Below are positions 45,134 through 53,700 of a stretch of 64,000 nucleotides of DNA, piece by piece; within the stretch, counting starts at the first letter, position 1; every line of letters starts with the position of its first letter. The notes under the pieces are model-generated. The model was not told the DNA's origin, did no database searches, and saw only the letters and a list, made by a program, of their open reading frames with translations. A program made the translations under genes and the position numbers. This DNA is from Tractidigestivibacter scatoligenes (GTDB lineage Bacteria > Actinomycetota > Coriobacteriia > Coriobacteriales > Atopobiaceae), in NCBI RefSeq assembly GCF_001494635.1, contig NZ_LOJF01000010.1:186001-250000 (forward strand), read 5' to 3'.

Positions 45134-45982
45134 TTGATTAAGCTTGTCCTCTCCGACATGGACAACACCCTCATTCCATTTGGCGCCCCGAGCGTCTCCC
45201 CGCGCACGCTCGAGGCAATCCACGACGTAATCAACGCCGGGATTCACTTTGGCCCGGATACCGGGCGCGACTACGTGGAGCTCATGCGCTTCTTCCACAT
45301 GGACGAGTCCTGCTTCATGACGGGCATCATGTCCAACGGCAAGCGCGTGCGCGTGGACGGGCGCGACGTGTGGACCTACTCGATACCGCACGACTGGCTC
45401 CAGCGCGTAGCTGATGCGCTCAAGCCCGAGCGTGGCATGTTCCTCGTCTGCTTCCCCCTGGACACCAACCTCTTCAACCCCGCCTACGTGGTTGGCGCGT
45501 CCGAGGAGGAGATGAACGAGTACGAGCGACTCGTTCACTTTAACGGTGGCCGCGTGAACGACGTCCCTGACATCGACTTCATTGCTGCAGCCATTGCGTG
45601 CAACGGAGACGAGAAGCGCCATAGCTACTGTCAGCAGCTTGTTGCCAAGGCGTGTCCCGAGGTAGAGACCATCATGTCGATTCCCAACTGGTTTGACGTG
45701 CTGCCGCACGGGATTAACAAGGCGTCGGCACTTGATACCATCCTTGATGCCGTGGGGGCCACGCGCGACGAGGTTGTGGTCTTTGGCGACTCTGGCAACG
45801 ACGTCGAGATTCTGAAAGAGGTCCACTACTCCGTCGCTGTGGCAAACGCGACGGACGAGGTCAAGGGAATCTGCAACTTTAGCTGCGGCGCGTCTGCGGA
45901 CGAGGGCGTGGCGGACGCGCTGTTCGAGATTGCCCGTGCGGCGCGTGCACACGAGGTCCCGGCATTCCTGAGGGAGGGCTAA
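45134..45982 (+). CDS. HAD-superfamily hydrolase, subfamily IIB (TTG start)
   Basis: A 282-residue Cof-like phosphatase: motif I LSDMDNTLIPF, motif IV VFGDSGNDVEILKEVHYSVAVANATDEVK. The start is TTG at 45134, with an ideal GGAGG seven bases upstream and the protein then starting (M)IKLVLSDMD as in relatives; upstream ATG codons in frame have no such site. Coupled to a second HAD gene by a one-base overlap. Confidence 0.85.
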   Translation: MIKLVLSDMDNTLIPFGAPSVSPRTLEAIHDVINAGIHFGPDTGRDYVELMRFFHMDESCFMTGIMSNGKRVRVDGRDVWTYSIPHDWLQRVADALKPERGMFLVCFPLDTNLFNPAYVVGASEEEMNEYERLVHFNGGRVNDVPDIDFIAAAIACNGDEKRHSYCQQLVAKACPEVETIMSIPNWFDVLPHGINKASALDTILDAVGATRDEVVVFGDSGNDVEILKEVHYSVAVANATDEVKGICNFSCGASADEGVADALFEIARAARAHEVPAFLREG

Positions 45983-46779
45983 TGGTACGGCTGATTGCAG
46001 CAGACATGGACGGCACCCTGCTCGACGAGAACTCGCTGCTGCCCAAGGAGACCTTCGAGCTCATCGAGGCGCTGCGCGACCGCGGGGTCCTTTTCTGCGC
46101 AAGCTCTGGGCGCAGATACGAGACGCTGCGATGGCTGTTCGAGCCCGTGGCGGACAGGATCGACTACGTGGCTTCTCTCGGCACGCAGGTCTATGCCGAC
46201 GGTCAGCTGCTTGACCGCGAGGTCTTCTCGACGCGCGCGGTGCTGAGGCTCTTCCGCACGTGCCAGGAGTTCGACTGCTTTCACCTGGTGTTGTACGATC
46301 GTACCCATACCTTCCTGCTTGACGACCAGAGCAGCTACGTGCGCGAGCTTGACAAGGATTTGCCCAACGCCGAGCGCGTGTTCGATCCGCCGGCGCCGGA
46401 CGTGAGCATCATCAAGGCTGCAATTTGCTACGACCGCCCGCACGAGATCATGGACATGGTCTATGTGCTTGAGCGCGAGCTTGGCGACGTCTTCTCGTTC
46501 ATGCCGTCGGGCAACACCTGGATTGACGTGACGCCGCGCGGGATAAGCAAGGCAACGGGGCTGGAGGCACTGCTTGGTTACTACGGCATCGACCGTGCGG
46601 ACGTGGTTGCGTTTGGCGACTCGATGAACGACTACGCGATGCTGCGCTATGTTGGGCATCCGTACGTGATGGGCAATGCGCGCTATGCGGTGAAGCAGAT
46701 TGCCGAGAAGGTCGTGGGCACGAACGTCGAGCACGCCGTGCAGAAGGAGATGCGCAGGATTCTCGAGGAACTGGGGTAG
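45982..46779 (+). CDS. HAD-superfamily hydrolase, Cof-like (subfamily IIB)
   Basis: A 265-residue phosphatase similar in layout to the previous gene: motif I IAADMDGTLLDENSLLP, motif II ASSGRRYETL, K in PRGISKATGLEALLGYYGI, motif IV FGDSMNDYAMLRYVGHPYVMGNA. The ATG overlaps the previous stop (TAATG). The pair probably arose by duplication and acts on different sugar phosphates. Confidence 0.9.
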   Translation: MVRLIAADMDGTLLDENSLLPKETFELIEALRDRGVLFCASSGRRYETLRWLFEPVADRIDYVASLGTQVYADGQLLDREVFSTRAVLRLFRTCQEFDCFHLVLYDRTHTFLLDDQSSYVRELDKDLPNAERVFDPPAPDVSIIKAAICYDRPHEIMDMVYVLERELGDVFSFMPSGNTWIDVTPRGISKATGLEALLGYYGIDRADVVAFGDSMNDYAMLRYVGHPYVMGNARYAVKQIAEKVVGTNVEHAVQKEMRRILEELG

Positions 46780-46909
46780 GGTGGCTGTGAGGACGGCATT
46801 TCTTTGCACGTCTCGTCGCGCTTTTGTCTACTCTGTGAAGATATCGCGTGGTGTTGACCGGCGGCGTACGTGAGCCTATAGTTACTTCTTGCGCTGAGGC
46901 GCAGCCTAT

Positions 46910-46986
<77 letters not shown>

Positions 46987-46994
46987 TAAATACT

Positions 46995-47026
46995 GCCCTG
47001 ACCTGTGAAAACAGGCCAGGGTTTTG
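46995..47026 (+). terminator. Terminator after the tRNA
   Basis: CCCTG-ACCTGT and ACAGG-CCAGGG pair around GAAA and are followed by TTTTGC. Confidence 0.7.
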
Positions 47027-47244
47027 CTTTGAGGGTCGTCGATTTTCAGCGGCAGTAACTGTGTCGGTAACAGTATCGCGGAAAAAACATTCGGCTCACA
47101 GGCCCCTTCCGTGCGTCTTCGCACACGCTGCCCTATGTCGCAGTAGTTCACACTGCTCACCGCCCATACAGGTTGCCGCGGTTATCCCCCAGTCCCAGCA
47201 CTTCTCACCATTTCCGCTTCTGCAATGACGCTGTCAAATTAACA

Positions 47245-47256
47245 TGTATATTTACA
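47245..47256. promoter_or_regulatory. Operator-like dyad upstream of the toxin-antitoxin genes
   Basis: TGTATATTTACA has inverted TGTA/TACA arms and overlaps an AT-rich promoter-like stretch 18 bases before the antitoxin start. Antitoxin autoregulation sites commonly look like this. Confidence 0.4.
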
Positions 47257-47273
47257 GCACGGGGAGGCGCGAC

Positions 47274-47538
47274 ATGCCCAACATCAGGCCGATATCCGAC
47301 CTCCGTTCTTATACGGCAGTGCTCGACGAGGTGGCGCAGGAATCTCCGGTGTCCCTCACTAAGAACGGGCGCGGGCGATACGTCATTCAGGACATCTCCG
47401 ACTATGAGCGCAATGAGGCCGAGAAGACCCTCCCTCGCTCAGCTAGATTACGGCAAGCGCGTTGCTGACGAGCGCGGGGCTCTCACGACCGAACAGGTTA
47501 AGGGCATCTTCGAGGGGCGCTTTGCGCAGGAGGCCTAG
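47274..47538 (+). pseudogene. Phd/YefM-like antitoxin with a +1 frameshift
   Basis: The first part reads MPNIRPISDLRSYTAVLDEV, SPVSLTKNGRGRYVI and DISDYERNEAEKTL, typical of Phd/YefM antitoxins. Near 47435 the frame changes: the original frame ends at TGA 47466-47468, while the next frame continues QLDYGKRVADERGALTTEQV and GIFEGRFAQEA to TAG at 47536-47538, directly before the toxin start. One surplus C in CTCCCTCG explains the break. The C-terminal part, which in this family binds the toxin, is therefore lost or needs frameshifting. GGGGAGGCG precedes the ATG. Confidence 0.75.
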
Positions 47539-47856
47539 ATGGAACTCGTATGGTCGCCCGTGGCGGTGGACGAACTGAACGCCGGTGCCGACTGCATCGA
47601 GTCCGAGCTAGCAAGCCCTATGGCGGCGAGGCGCCTTGTCGATTCCGTGGTTGAGAAGGCGCAGCTTTTCGCCGACGCCCTGGGGGCTGGGATGGCGCTT
47701 CGTACTCTCAATGGGGTCGACACGGGATACCGCTACATGCTCAGCGGGAACTGGATGGTCTTCCTGAAGCGATACAACGGACGGGCGCTCGTTGTAAGGG
47801 TGCTCTGTGCGAAAAGCGACTATATGAAAACGCTTTTCGGGGAAGCCAGTGGCTAG
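47539..47856 (+). CDS. RelE/ParE-superfamily toxin
   Basis: A 105-residue intact protein: MELVWSPVAVDELNAGADCIE, SPMAARRLVDSVVEKAQLFADALGAG, YRYMLSGNWMVFLKRYNGRALVVRVLCAKSDYMKTLF. The pattern of helices then a C-terminal sheet with YR...Y...R is that of RelE/ParE toxins, which cut mRNA at the ribosome or poison gyrase. GGAGG lies five bases upstream of the ATG, and it begins immediately after the antitoxin stop. An intact toxin beside a frameshifted antitoxin is unexpected. Confidence 0.8.
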   Translation: MELVWSPVAVDELNAGADCIESELASPMAARRLVDSVVEKAQLFADALGAGMALRTLNGVDTGYRYMLSGNWMVFLKRYNGRALVVRVLCAKSDYMKTLFGEASG

Positions 47857-47894
47857 CTCTAGCGCAGTGATGGCAGGCTGCGTGGCATAGGCTC

Positions 47895-47972
47895 ATGCAA
47901 CTAAGTTACCGAGCAATCCAGTTGCATAGACGCCCATCAATGCAACTCAGTTGCCGGGCAAATCAATCCCGT
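47895..47972. repeat. Short repeats of the CAATCCCGTTGCC family, locus 3
   Basis: Two related units: TGCAACTAAGTTACCGAGCAA at 47895-47915 and TGCAACTCAGTTGCCGGGCA starting 47941, the second followed by AATCAATCCCG. The same AACTCAATCCCG string occurs at 54090 on the other side of the island. Confidence 0.65.
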
Positions 47973-48067
47973 TTGCTCTATTGGACGAAATCGGGGAAAT
48001 CCGTACAAGCCGTACTTCTGCCATGGTTCTACATGCGAGAATGATGTGAAAAAGGCATAGGTTCAGC

Positions 48068-48448
48068 GTGAGGCGCAGCACAAGGGGGCAGGTGCAGGTG
48101 AAGGTCACAAGTGTAGTGTCACGTGGCAACGGGCGCTTCAACATCAATCTGGACGACGGCTCCACCGTTAGGGTAATTGTGGAGGTCCTGCCGGAACTAG
48201 ACAACCTCGTTACCTTTACGGCGATGACCCCTTCGGCTTGGACGCTTACTGGCGTTGTGGGCGGTATCGCTGGTGACGGTCTTGATTATTCGGTAGAGCC
48301 GATAGACATGGGCGGATTGGGCACGTTTGGCGACGCTCACGAGAGCATGTGCGCCATTGCAAAGTCTGGCGAGATGCTTGCTGCCACCATTGACGCGATT
48401 CGTGACATCATTGAGGACGTCTGCCCTGGTGCTTTGGATGAGCATTAA
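48068..48448 (+). CDS. Hypothetical protein upstream of the RNase H/AAA+/M41 gene
   Basis: A 126-residue protein of unknown family. The N-terminal half is beta-rich (VKVTSVVSRGNGRFNINLDDGSTVRVIVEVLPELDN), suggesting a small barrel. The C-terminal quarter is helical and acidic (MCAIAKSGEMLAATIDAIRDIIEDVCPGALDEH). The GTG at 48068 is uncertain; another in-frame GTG at 48092 is possible, and neither has a strong ribosome-binding site. It lies 270 bases before the large gene, same strand. Confidence 0.5.
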   Translation: MRRSTRGQVQVKVTSVVSRGNGRFNINLDDGSTVRVIVEVLPELDNLVTFTAMTPSAWTLTGVVGGIAGDGLDYSVEPIDMGGLGTFGDAHESMCAIAKSGEMLAATIDAIRDIIEDVCPGALDEH

Positions 48449-48650
48449 CCGCTCGAAGTCCAAACGCGACCGGCAATCCCCGTGCATCGGGCTTGAGCTG
48501 TCCATCATTGCGCGCCAGTTGCGTTGCTGCGGGAGTGGTTGTCTGGGGTGAATGTTATCCTTGGCTTGTTGGCCGAAGGCGCTCGGGTTTGGGCCTGCCG
48601 ACTCTTTGTCGGTGAGCACGTGTGACTTCTTCAGCGGAAAGGGGGACGTA

Positions 48651-48719
48651 ATGCCTCTCGTCTGGTACAACGTGAGTAAGGAATCGTTCGAATAATTCTA
48701 CGGGGATCAGACCGAGTTT
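48651..48719 (+). other. In-phase 5' extension of the large gene, interrupted by a TAA codon
   Basis: An ATG at 48651 has the strong ribosome-binding site GGAAAGGGGG and reads MPLVWYNVSKESFE, then TAA at 48693-48695, then in the same frame FYGDQTEF into the ATG at 48720. The extension resembles a protein N-terminus, so the gene may originally have started here and carries a nonsense codon at position 15. Confidence 0.6.
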
Positions 48720-51700
48720 ATGGCCAAGCATCCTGGAGTTGCAAAGCCCCCAGAAGTATCTGAAGAGATTGCCCAACGAGCAGTGGAGATGAGCGGTTAC
48801 TGGGGTGGACCGATTGCCTTCACGGATGGCTCGTTCTTTGCAGACTCTGGTAGAGGAGGGGCGGGCGTCGTCCTCTACGTGGGTGACCACTTCGACTTGG
48901 AAGCAAAGTCGGGTGACCCAACGCCGACGTGGACGTACCATGGTCCCTCCGACCCCATGGCAGAATCCGCGGGCTCGTCCGATGGCAAGGGTCCCGAATA
49001 CGGCAACGCCCAGCTGGCAGGGGAGTTCGATGCTGTCAGGGTGCTGCTTGCCGAGGCGGTAAAGCGCAATCTCAAGGGCGTTACGATAGTCCACGACCTT
49101 ATGGGGGTCTCTGAGTTCGCCCTGGGCCTTTTTCAGGCAAGAGCTGGGGTTACCAAGTCGTACGTCAAAGACATCTCCGATTTCATGACTAGCCATCCGA
49201 ACTTTGAGCTCCGCTTTGTCTGGGTGCATTCGCATGCTGGTAACGGCACGTTTGCCCAGAGGGGTAATCAGCTTGCGGACCAGCTTGCCAAGCAGGGCGC
49301 GGAGGACAAGGGTGAGAGCGAGAGTTCCCACGACAAGGTCGACGATACGGGCTTTGTGACGGTGGGGAGACGTAGCCAAAAGACCTCCACGCTCAGACCC
49401 ATTCCAATGGATTCCGTATTACCAGGGGGACTTGCTGATGGCAGGGCAATCTCTCGGCGCTGCGACGAGATAAAGGCCAGGCTTGGCGAGTGCGTTAAGG
49501 GGCAGGCTGGTCCAATCGAGAACTTCTGCACGGGGATTGAAGCGGCCCTCGTGTGTAGGCTCGTGCGCTCGAGAAGGAAGGCCGGCGGGCGGTCCGGCGA
49601 CGACAAAAGGCCACTCGGTGTGTTTACGTTCTGCGGGCCCTCTGGCGTGGGGAAGAGCTTCCTATCTGAGAAGGCTGCCGAAGAGCTCGAAAGCTATGGC
49701 TTTTGCTATCACCGCTTTGACATGTCCGGCTACATGGATCACGAGTCTGCAAACTACCTTGTGGGATTTCCAAAGACGTATAAGGATGCACGATCGGGTG
49801 ACCTTACGAGGTACGTGCGCGAGAACCCACAATCCGTGATTGTCTTCGACGAGATCGAGAAGGCACACGAGCAGGTGAAGCACCTGTTCCTGCAGGTGCT
49901 TCAGGAGGGTGAGCTCTACGACAACTATGAGGAGAAAAACGTCTCCTTCTCGGATACCATCCTGATCTTTACAACGAATGCTGGTCGGGCTGCATATGAA
50001 GGGGAGACCGGCACCGATTTATCAGGAATACCGACCCGAGTGATTGTCGACGCCATCGGGAAGGACAGGCTGAGCAATGGCGCCCCCGCAATCCCCTCGG
50101 CGCTTCTCTCGCGCCTTGCTGCTGGCAACGTGATCATGTTCAACCGGCTGGGGGCCCGCGACCTGCTTGCTATTTGCAACAAGGAATTCGATCGCATGGG
50201 TGCCCAGTACTTGGAGACCTCGAACATCGAAGTAACGCATGACGAGTATGTACCCACCGCGATTCTGCTTTCAAAGGGTGGATTGTCTGATGCCCGAAGC
50301 GTCCGGGGAGACACGGAGAAGTTCGTCACCGAGAACATGGGCGAGCTGTTCCATTCACTCGACGAGGAAGCAAGGCGGGGCGCTCAGCCAGATAGACCTC
50401 AAAAGGTCGAGTTCAGCGTCAACCTTGAAGGCATTGCCGACGAGCGCATTCGTGGCTACTTTACTGGCAAGCGCAGCTTCAAGGTGGCCTGCCTCGCAAA
50501 TCCGAGCAATGCGACGCGCGAGAAGCTCAAGGGCAACGAAGTCGCGGAGCACACGACGCGCGATGGCAAAAGGGTCGAGTTCCTCTATCCGCGTGACCTT
50601 GGGTTTGGGGAGGCACCGGAGAACCGCCCAAGTCTCCCCGAAGTAGTTGACAAGCTGGATTCTTGTGACGCCGTGCTTATAGACTTTGCCTTTGGGTGGG
50701 ACACGACTAGACCAGACGACTCTGTCCGCTTCTATGATGCGATGGACCTCAAGACCTATGGCCGAAGGTGCTTCGAGTACCTGCGGGCGCGGAAGCCCCT
50801 GCTTCCCGTCTTTGTCATCAGACCAAGGGGCGGATGGCACTATCCCAGTAAAGCCGAGCGCCAATCTTTCTTGGAAAAGGGCGCGCGCGGGTTTATCGAC
50901 ACGGAAAAGAGTTCCTTCTTCGAGGACCTCTGCGATGCAATCGATGTCGCCGAGCAGGAGAAGGATATACTCTCGCTCGCGCGTGCGAGAAAGGTGCTGG
51001 AGTTTCGAACGGTGATTCCTCGTGCGAGGAGATCTGGTCTCCTCTCAAGTAATGCCTACTCCATACGGCTAGATGAGTTCTCACTGAGCGTTGCTCCGGA
51101 CTCTGGAGATGCTGACGATGTTCTCAATGGGCTCGACATTCCCGAGGACTCCTTTGACGACGTCATTGGCAACCGCGTTGCTGTAGACTCGCTGAAGAAG
51201 GCCTCCGCCTGTCTTCGGGATCCGTATCCGTTCTTGGACAATTCGCTCAGCATGCCCCGCGGCATCTTGCTCTATGGCTCTCCTGGCACGGGAAAGACGA
51301 TGATGGCACGCGCGATGGCGCACGACGCAGATGCCGTGTTCATCCCAACGGAGGCAAACAAACTCCTCAACGGCGGATCACGAGAGATTCACCGCATCTT
51401 TGGGGTCGCGCGGCGCTATGCGCCTTCCATCATCTTTATCGATGAGTTTGACAACATTGGCCAGCCAAGGGAGAGGCTGTCCGTTGGTGGCCAGGCTGTG
51501 GTGAACGCGCTCCTCACCGAGATGGATGGGTTCAAAAACGATTCGACGCGCCCCGTGATGGTGCTTGCTGCAACGAACTTCTCCCCCTCCGACCTTGACG
51601 CGGCTGCGATGCGGCGATTCGACACGAAGCTTCTTATCACAGTACCGGGGGATAGCGATCGCGAGAGGCTCATCATGAGGGCGGTTGCCAGGATTCCGGC

Positions 51701-52520
51701 GCTTGGTGTGAACAAAGAAGGCACCAGAGGAATAAGTGCCGCTGGCATAACCTATCTTGTGAATGAGACCCGAGGGTGGAGTCCCGCGAAGATAGTCGAC
51801 CTCATCAACTTCATGGGCAGGGAGGCCCTGCTCGCAGATGACAACTCGTCAAAGTCCTGCGACGCCTGGGTTCGCGAGCTCTTCGAGCTCCACGAGTACG
51901 GCGAGGCGCATGAGGTGAGTAAGGAGGACGAGAAGGCCGTTGCCGTGCACGAGTCCGGTCACGCCTTAGTTGCCTACGTGAGCGGCATCAGACCACGTAG
52001 CATCACGAATATTGCGCGCAGCTGGTATCTGGGACTGACGAAGGTCGACCTCGACACGCATTCGAACCGCAGCCTTGCGTCTTTTCTCGCAAATGTGCGC
52101 GTTTCTCTTGGCGGTCGTGCTGCGGAGTGCGACTATTTTGGGTCCATTCCGGGCAAGGGTTCGGCGGAGGGCATTAATACGGGTGCTAGGGCCGACCTCC
52201 AGAATGCTACGCAAAACCTCTTGAGAGCACTGTGCCAGTTTGGTCTCGACCGGAGATTTGGGATGGCAATATATCCAAATGGCCAGTATTCGCCATCTGC
52301 GACGGAGAGGGTGAATGGATACCTCGACTACGAGTTTTCGGAGGCGTGTCGGATTATCCAAGAGCACAAGGATGCTCTCTACGGACTCTCGACGGTTCTG
52401 AGTAACAAGAGATACTTGAGCGGTGACGAGATCAAGGGAATTCTCGAGGAGTATCACGTGAAGTTTGACAGCTACGTGCCTGCTGAGATTCCTGGCGGCG
52501 AGGAGGATGATGGCAGGTGA
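48720..52520 (+). CDS. RNase H - Clp-like AAA+ - receiver-like - FtsH-like AAA+ - M41 protease fusion
   Basis: A 1266-residue soluble protein with no membrane helices. Residues about 30-190 are an RNase H domain with D36 (FTDGS), E102 (AGEFDAV), D126 (VHDLMG) and D187 (LADQLAKQGA), a complete DEDD set. About 245-560 is an AAA+ module like the second ATPase of ClpA/ClpB: Walker A G306-PSGVGKS-313, Walker B D377-E378, FTTNAG sensor. About 580-790 is an alpha/beta domain resembling a receiver (D655 in AVLIDFAF, GARGFID). About 815-1045 is an FtsH-like AAA+ module: Walker A 853-860 (GSPGTGKT), D908-E909. About 1070-1250 is an M41 metallopeptidase: H1077-ESGH-1081 and likely third ligand D1159. 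I know of no described protein with this layout. The start codon has a poor ribosome-binding site. Confidence 0.85.
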   Translation: MAKHPGVAKPPEVSEEIAQRAVEMSGYWGGPIAFTDGSFFADSGRGGAGVVLYVGDHFDLEAKSGDPTPTWTYHGPSDPMAESAGSSDGKGPEYGNAQLAGEFDAVRVLLAEAVKRNLKGVTIVHDLMGVSEFALGLFQARAGVTKSYVKDISDFMTSHPNFELRFVWVHSHAGNGTFAQRGNQLADQLAKQGAEDKGESESSHDKVDDTGFVTVGRRSQKTSTLRPIPMDSVLPGGLADGRAISRRCDEIKARLGECVKGQAGPIENFCTGIEAALVCRLVRSRRKAGGRSGDDKRPLGVFTFCGPSGVGKSFLSEKAAEELESYGFCYHRFDMSGYMDHESANYLVGFPKTYKDARSGDLTRYVRENPQSVIVFDEIEKAHEQVKHLFLQVLQEGELYDNYEEKNVSFSDTILIFTTNAGRAAYEGETGTDLSGIPTRVIVDAIGKDRLSNGAPAIPSALLSRLAAGNVIMFNRLGARDLLAICNKEFDRMGAQYLETSNIEVTHDEYVPTAILLSKGGLSDARSVRGDTEKFVTENMGELFHSLDEEARRGAQPDRPQKVEFSVNLEGIADERIRGYFTGKRSFKVACLANPSNATREKLKGNEVAEHTTRDGKRVEFLYPRDLGFGEAPENRPSLPEVVDKLDSCDAVLIDFAFGWDTTRPDDSVRFYDAMDLKTYGRRCFEYLRARKPLLPVFVIRPRGGWHYPSKAERQSFLEKGARGFIDTEKSSFFEDLCDAIDVAEQEKDILSLARARKVLEFRTVIPRARRSGLLSSNAYSIRLDEFSLSVAPDSGDADDVLNGLDIPEDSFDDVIGNRVAVDSLKKASACLRDPYPFLDNSLSMPRGILLYGSPGTGKTMMARAMAHDADAVFIPTEANKLLNGGSREIHRIFGVARRYAPSIIFIDEFDNIGQPRERLSVGGQAVVNALLTEMDGFKNDSTRPVMVLAATNFSPSDLDAAAMRRFDTKLLITVPGDSDRERLIMRAVARIPALGVNKEGTRGISAAGITYLVNETRGWSPAKIVDLINFMGREALLADDNSSKSCDAWVRELFELHEYGEAHEVSKEDEKAVAVHESGHALVAYVSGIRPRSITNIARSWYLGLTKVDLDTHSNRSLASFLANVRVSLGGRAAECDYFGSIPGKGSAEGINTGARADLQNATQNLLRALCQFGLDRRFGMAIYPNGQYSPSATERVNGYLDYEFSEACRIIQEHKDALYGLSTVLSNKRYLSGDEIKGILEEYHVKFDSYVPAEIPGGEEDDGR

Positions 52521-52601
52521 CGGGAATGCGAGTCCACTGCCCACGCGGTAGATAGTGCTTTTCCGGCGGTCACCTGGTTGCCGGGTGGTCTGGAGGTTAC
52601 C

Positions 52602-53672
52602 ATGCAGCATGCAAGAGACGACTCAATGTCTTCTGGCGCCCGGGAACCGTCACGGGATAAGAGAGCAGGGCTTCTCGCTGCGCAGGCGCGGGTTGGACTA
52701 CTCTGGACGGCCGAGGATGACTTGCTGTTTGGACCAGAAACACGTGAGCCCACAGGCAGTATTCCATGCGGTCTGGACGTGGGGGATTTGATTGACTGTA
52801 TGATTCAGTCTACCGATGACCATGCGGTGCGTTCCCGTATTGGGTGGGTCTGTGAGGTTCGGGATCCCAAGGACGAAGTTGATTGGCGCATCCATATCGC
52901 CCCCGCGGTCGACTTCAACGATGCTCGTGGTGGTTGGCCATGGGGGTACAAGCCGAGATTCCGCAAGGAGGGCGTTGCATCCTTCGAGGACATGGCGAGC
53001 GCCAAGGCAGCCATCGACGAGGTGGTTGCAGAATGTGCCGACGTTCTTCTCGCCTGGCTCGACTCGGGTGAAGAGAAGTTCGAGATCACGCATACCATTT
53101 GCGGGGCGCATGATGGGGGCGTGGGGGTTGCGGCATGTAGGGGCGTTGCGTGGAATGCTAGGACAAACGCCATCCGCGAGACCTTGACGCATACGTTTGT
53201 GGTTGGACTCGCGCGTGCTGACCGCGCGATGGGCATGAGAGTGACGTATGCACGGCCGCTTGCGACATCGCCCGACGCAAGGGAGACCGACGCAGACCTG
53301 AGAGAGGCGTTTATTAGGGAGGTAGAGAGACCGCGTGTTCCAATTTACCGCGTCTACAACGAGTGCAGGCTCGACCCCTCCTGTCCCTTCGAGGTTCGGC
53401 TCTATATGGAAGACAACGCTGCGGATGAGGCCTGTGACGAGGTGGAGTTCCGCATAACCGAGCCAGATGGGGCAGTGGACCTGATTGCCGTCTCCGCGTG
53501 GACGTACGAACAGTCCGCGCTCACGATTCGTGGCCAAGATGCTGTGGAGTCTGATTTCACGAACTGGTTCTATGGCGAGAATGGCGCATCCTCTGAGGTG
53601 CCGGTGCGCTGGGCCGAGCTTCGGGACTATGCGAACGCCGCAGCGAGGCGTCTCGAGTACCTCGAGAACTAG
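52602..53672 (+). CDS. Unknown 356-residue partner of the RNase H/AAA+/M41 protein
   Basis: No family recognised. The ATG at 52602 has a perfect GGAGG five bases upstream, 81 bases after the large gene, so co-transcription is likely. The protein is acidic and soluble, without membrane helices. Distinct parts are an N-terminal stretch (ARVGLLWTAEDDLLFG), a central part with GVGVAACRGVAWNARTNAIRETLTHTF, and a C-terminal beta-rich part (CPFEVRLYMEDNAADEACDEVEF, DLIAVSAWTYEQSALTI). It could be a substrate adaptor, sensor or inhibitor for the protease, judged from position only. Confidence 0.7.
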   Translation: MQHARDDSMSSGAREPSRDKRAGLLAAQARVGLLWTAEDDLLFGPETREPTGSIPCGLDVGDLIDCMIQSTDDHAVRSRIGWVCEVRDPKDEVDWRIHIAPAVDFNDARGGWPWGYKPRFRKEGVASFEDMASAKAAIDEVVAECADVLLAWLDSGEEKFEITHTICGAHDGGVGVAACRGVAWNARTNAIRETLTHTFVVGLARADRAMGMRVTYARPLATSPDARETDADLREAFIREVERPRVPIYRVYNECRLDPSCPFEVRLYMEDNAADEACDEVEFRITEPDGAVDLIAVSAWTYEQSALTIRGQDAVESDFTNWFYGENGASSEVPVRWAELRDYANAAARRLEYLEN

Positions 53673-53700
53673 GGATTCTGGGTTCGCATGCACAGGGGTC

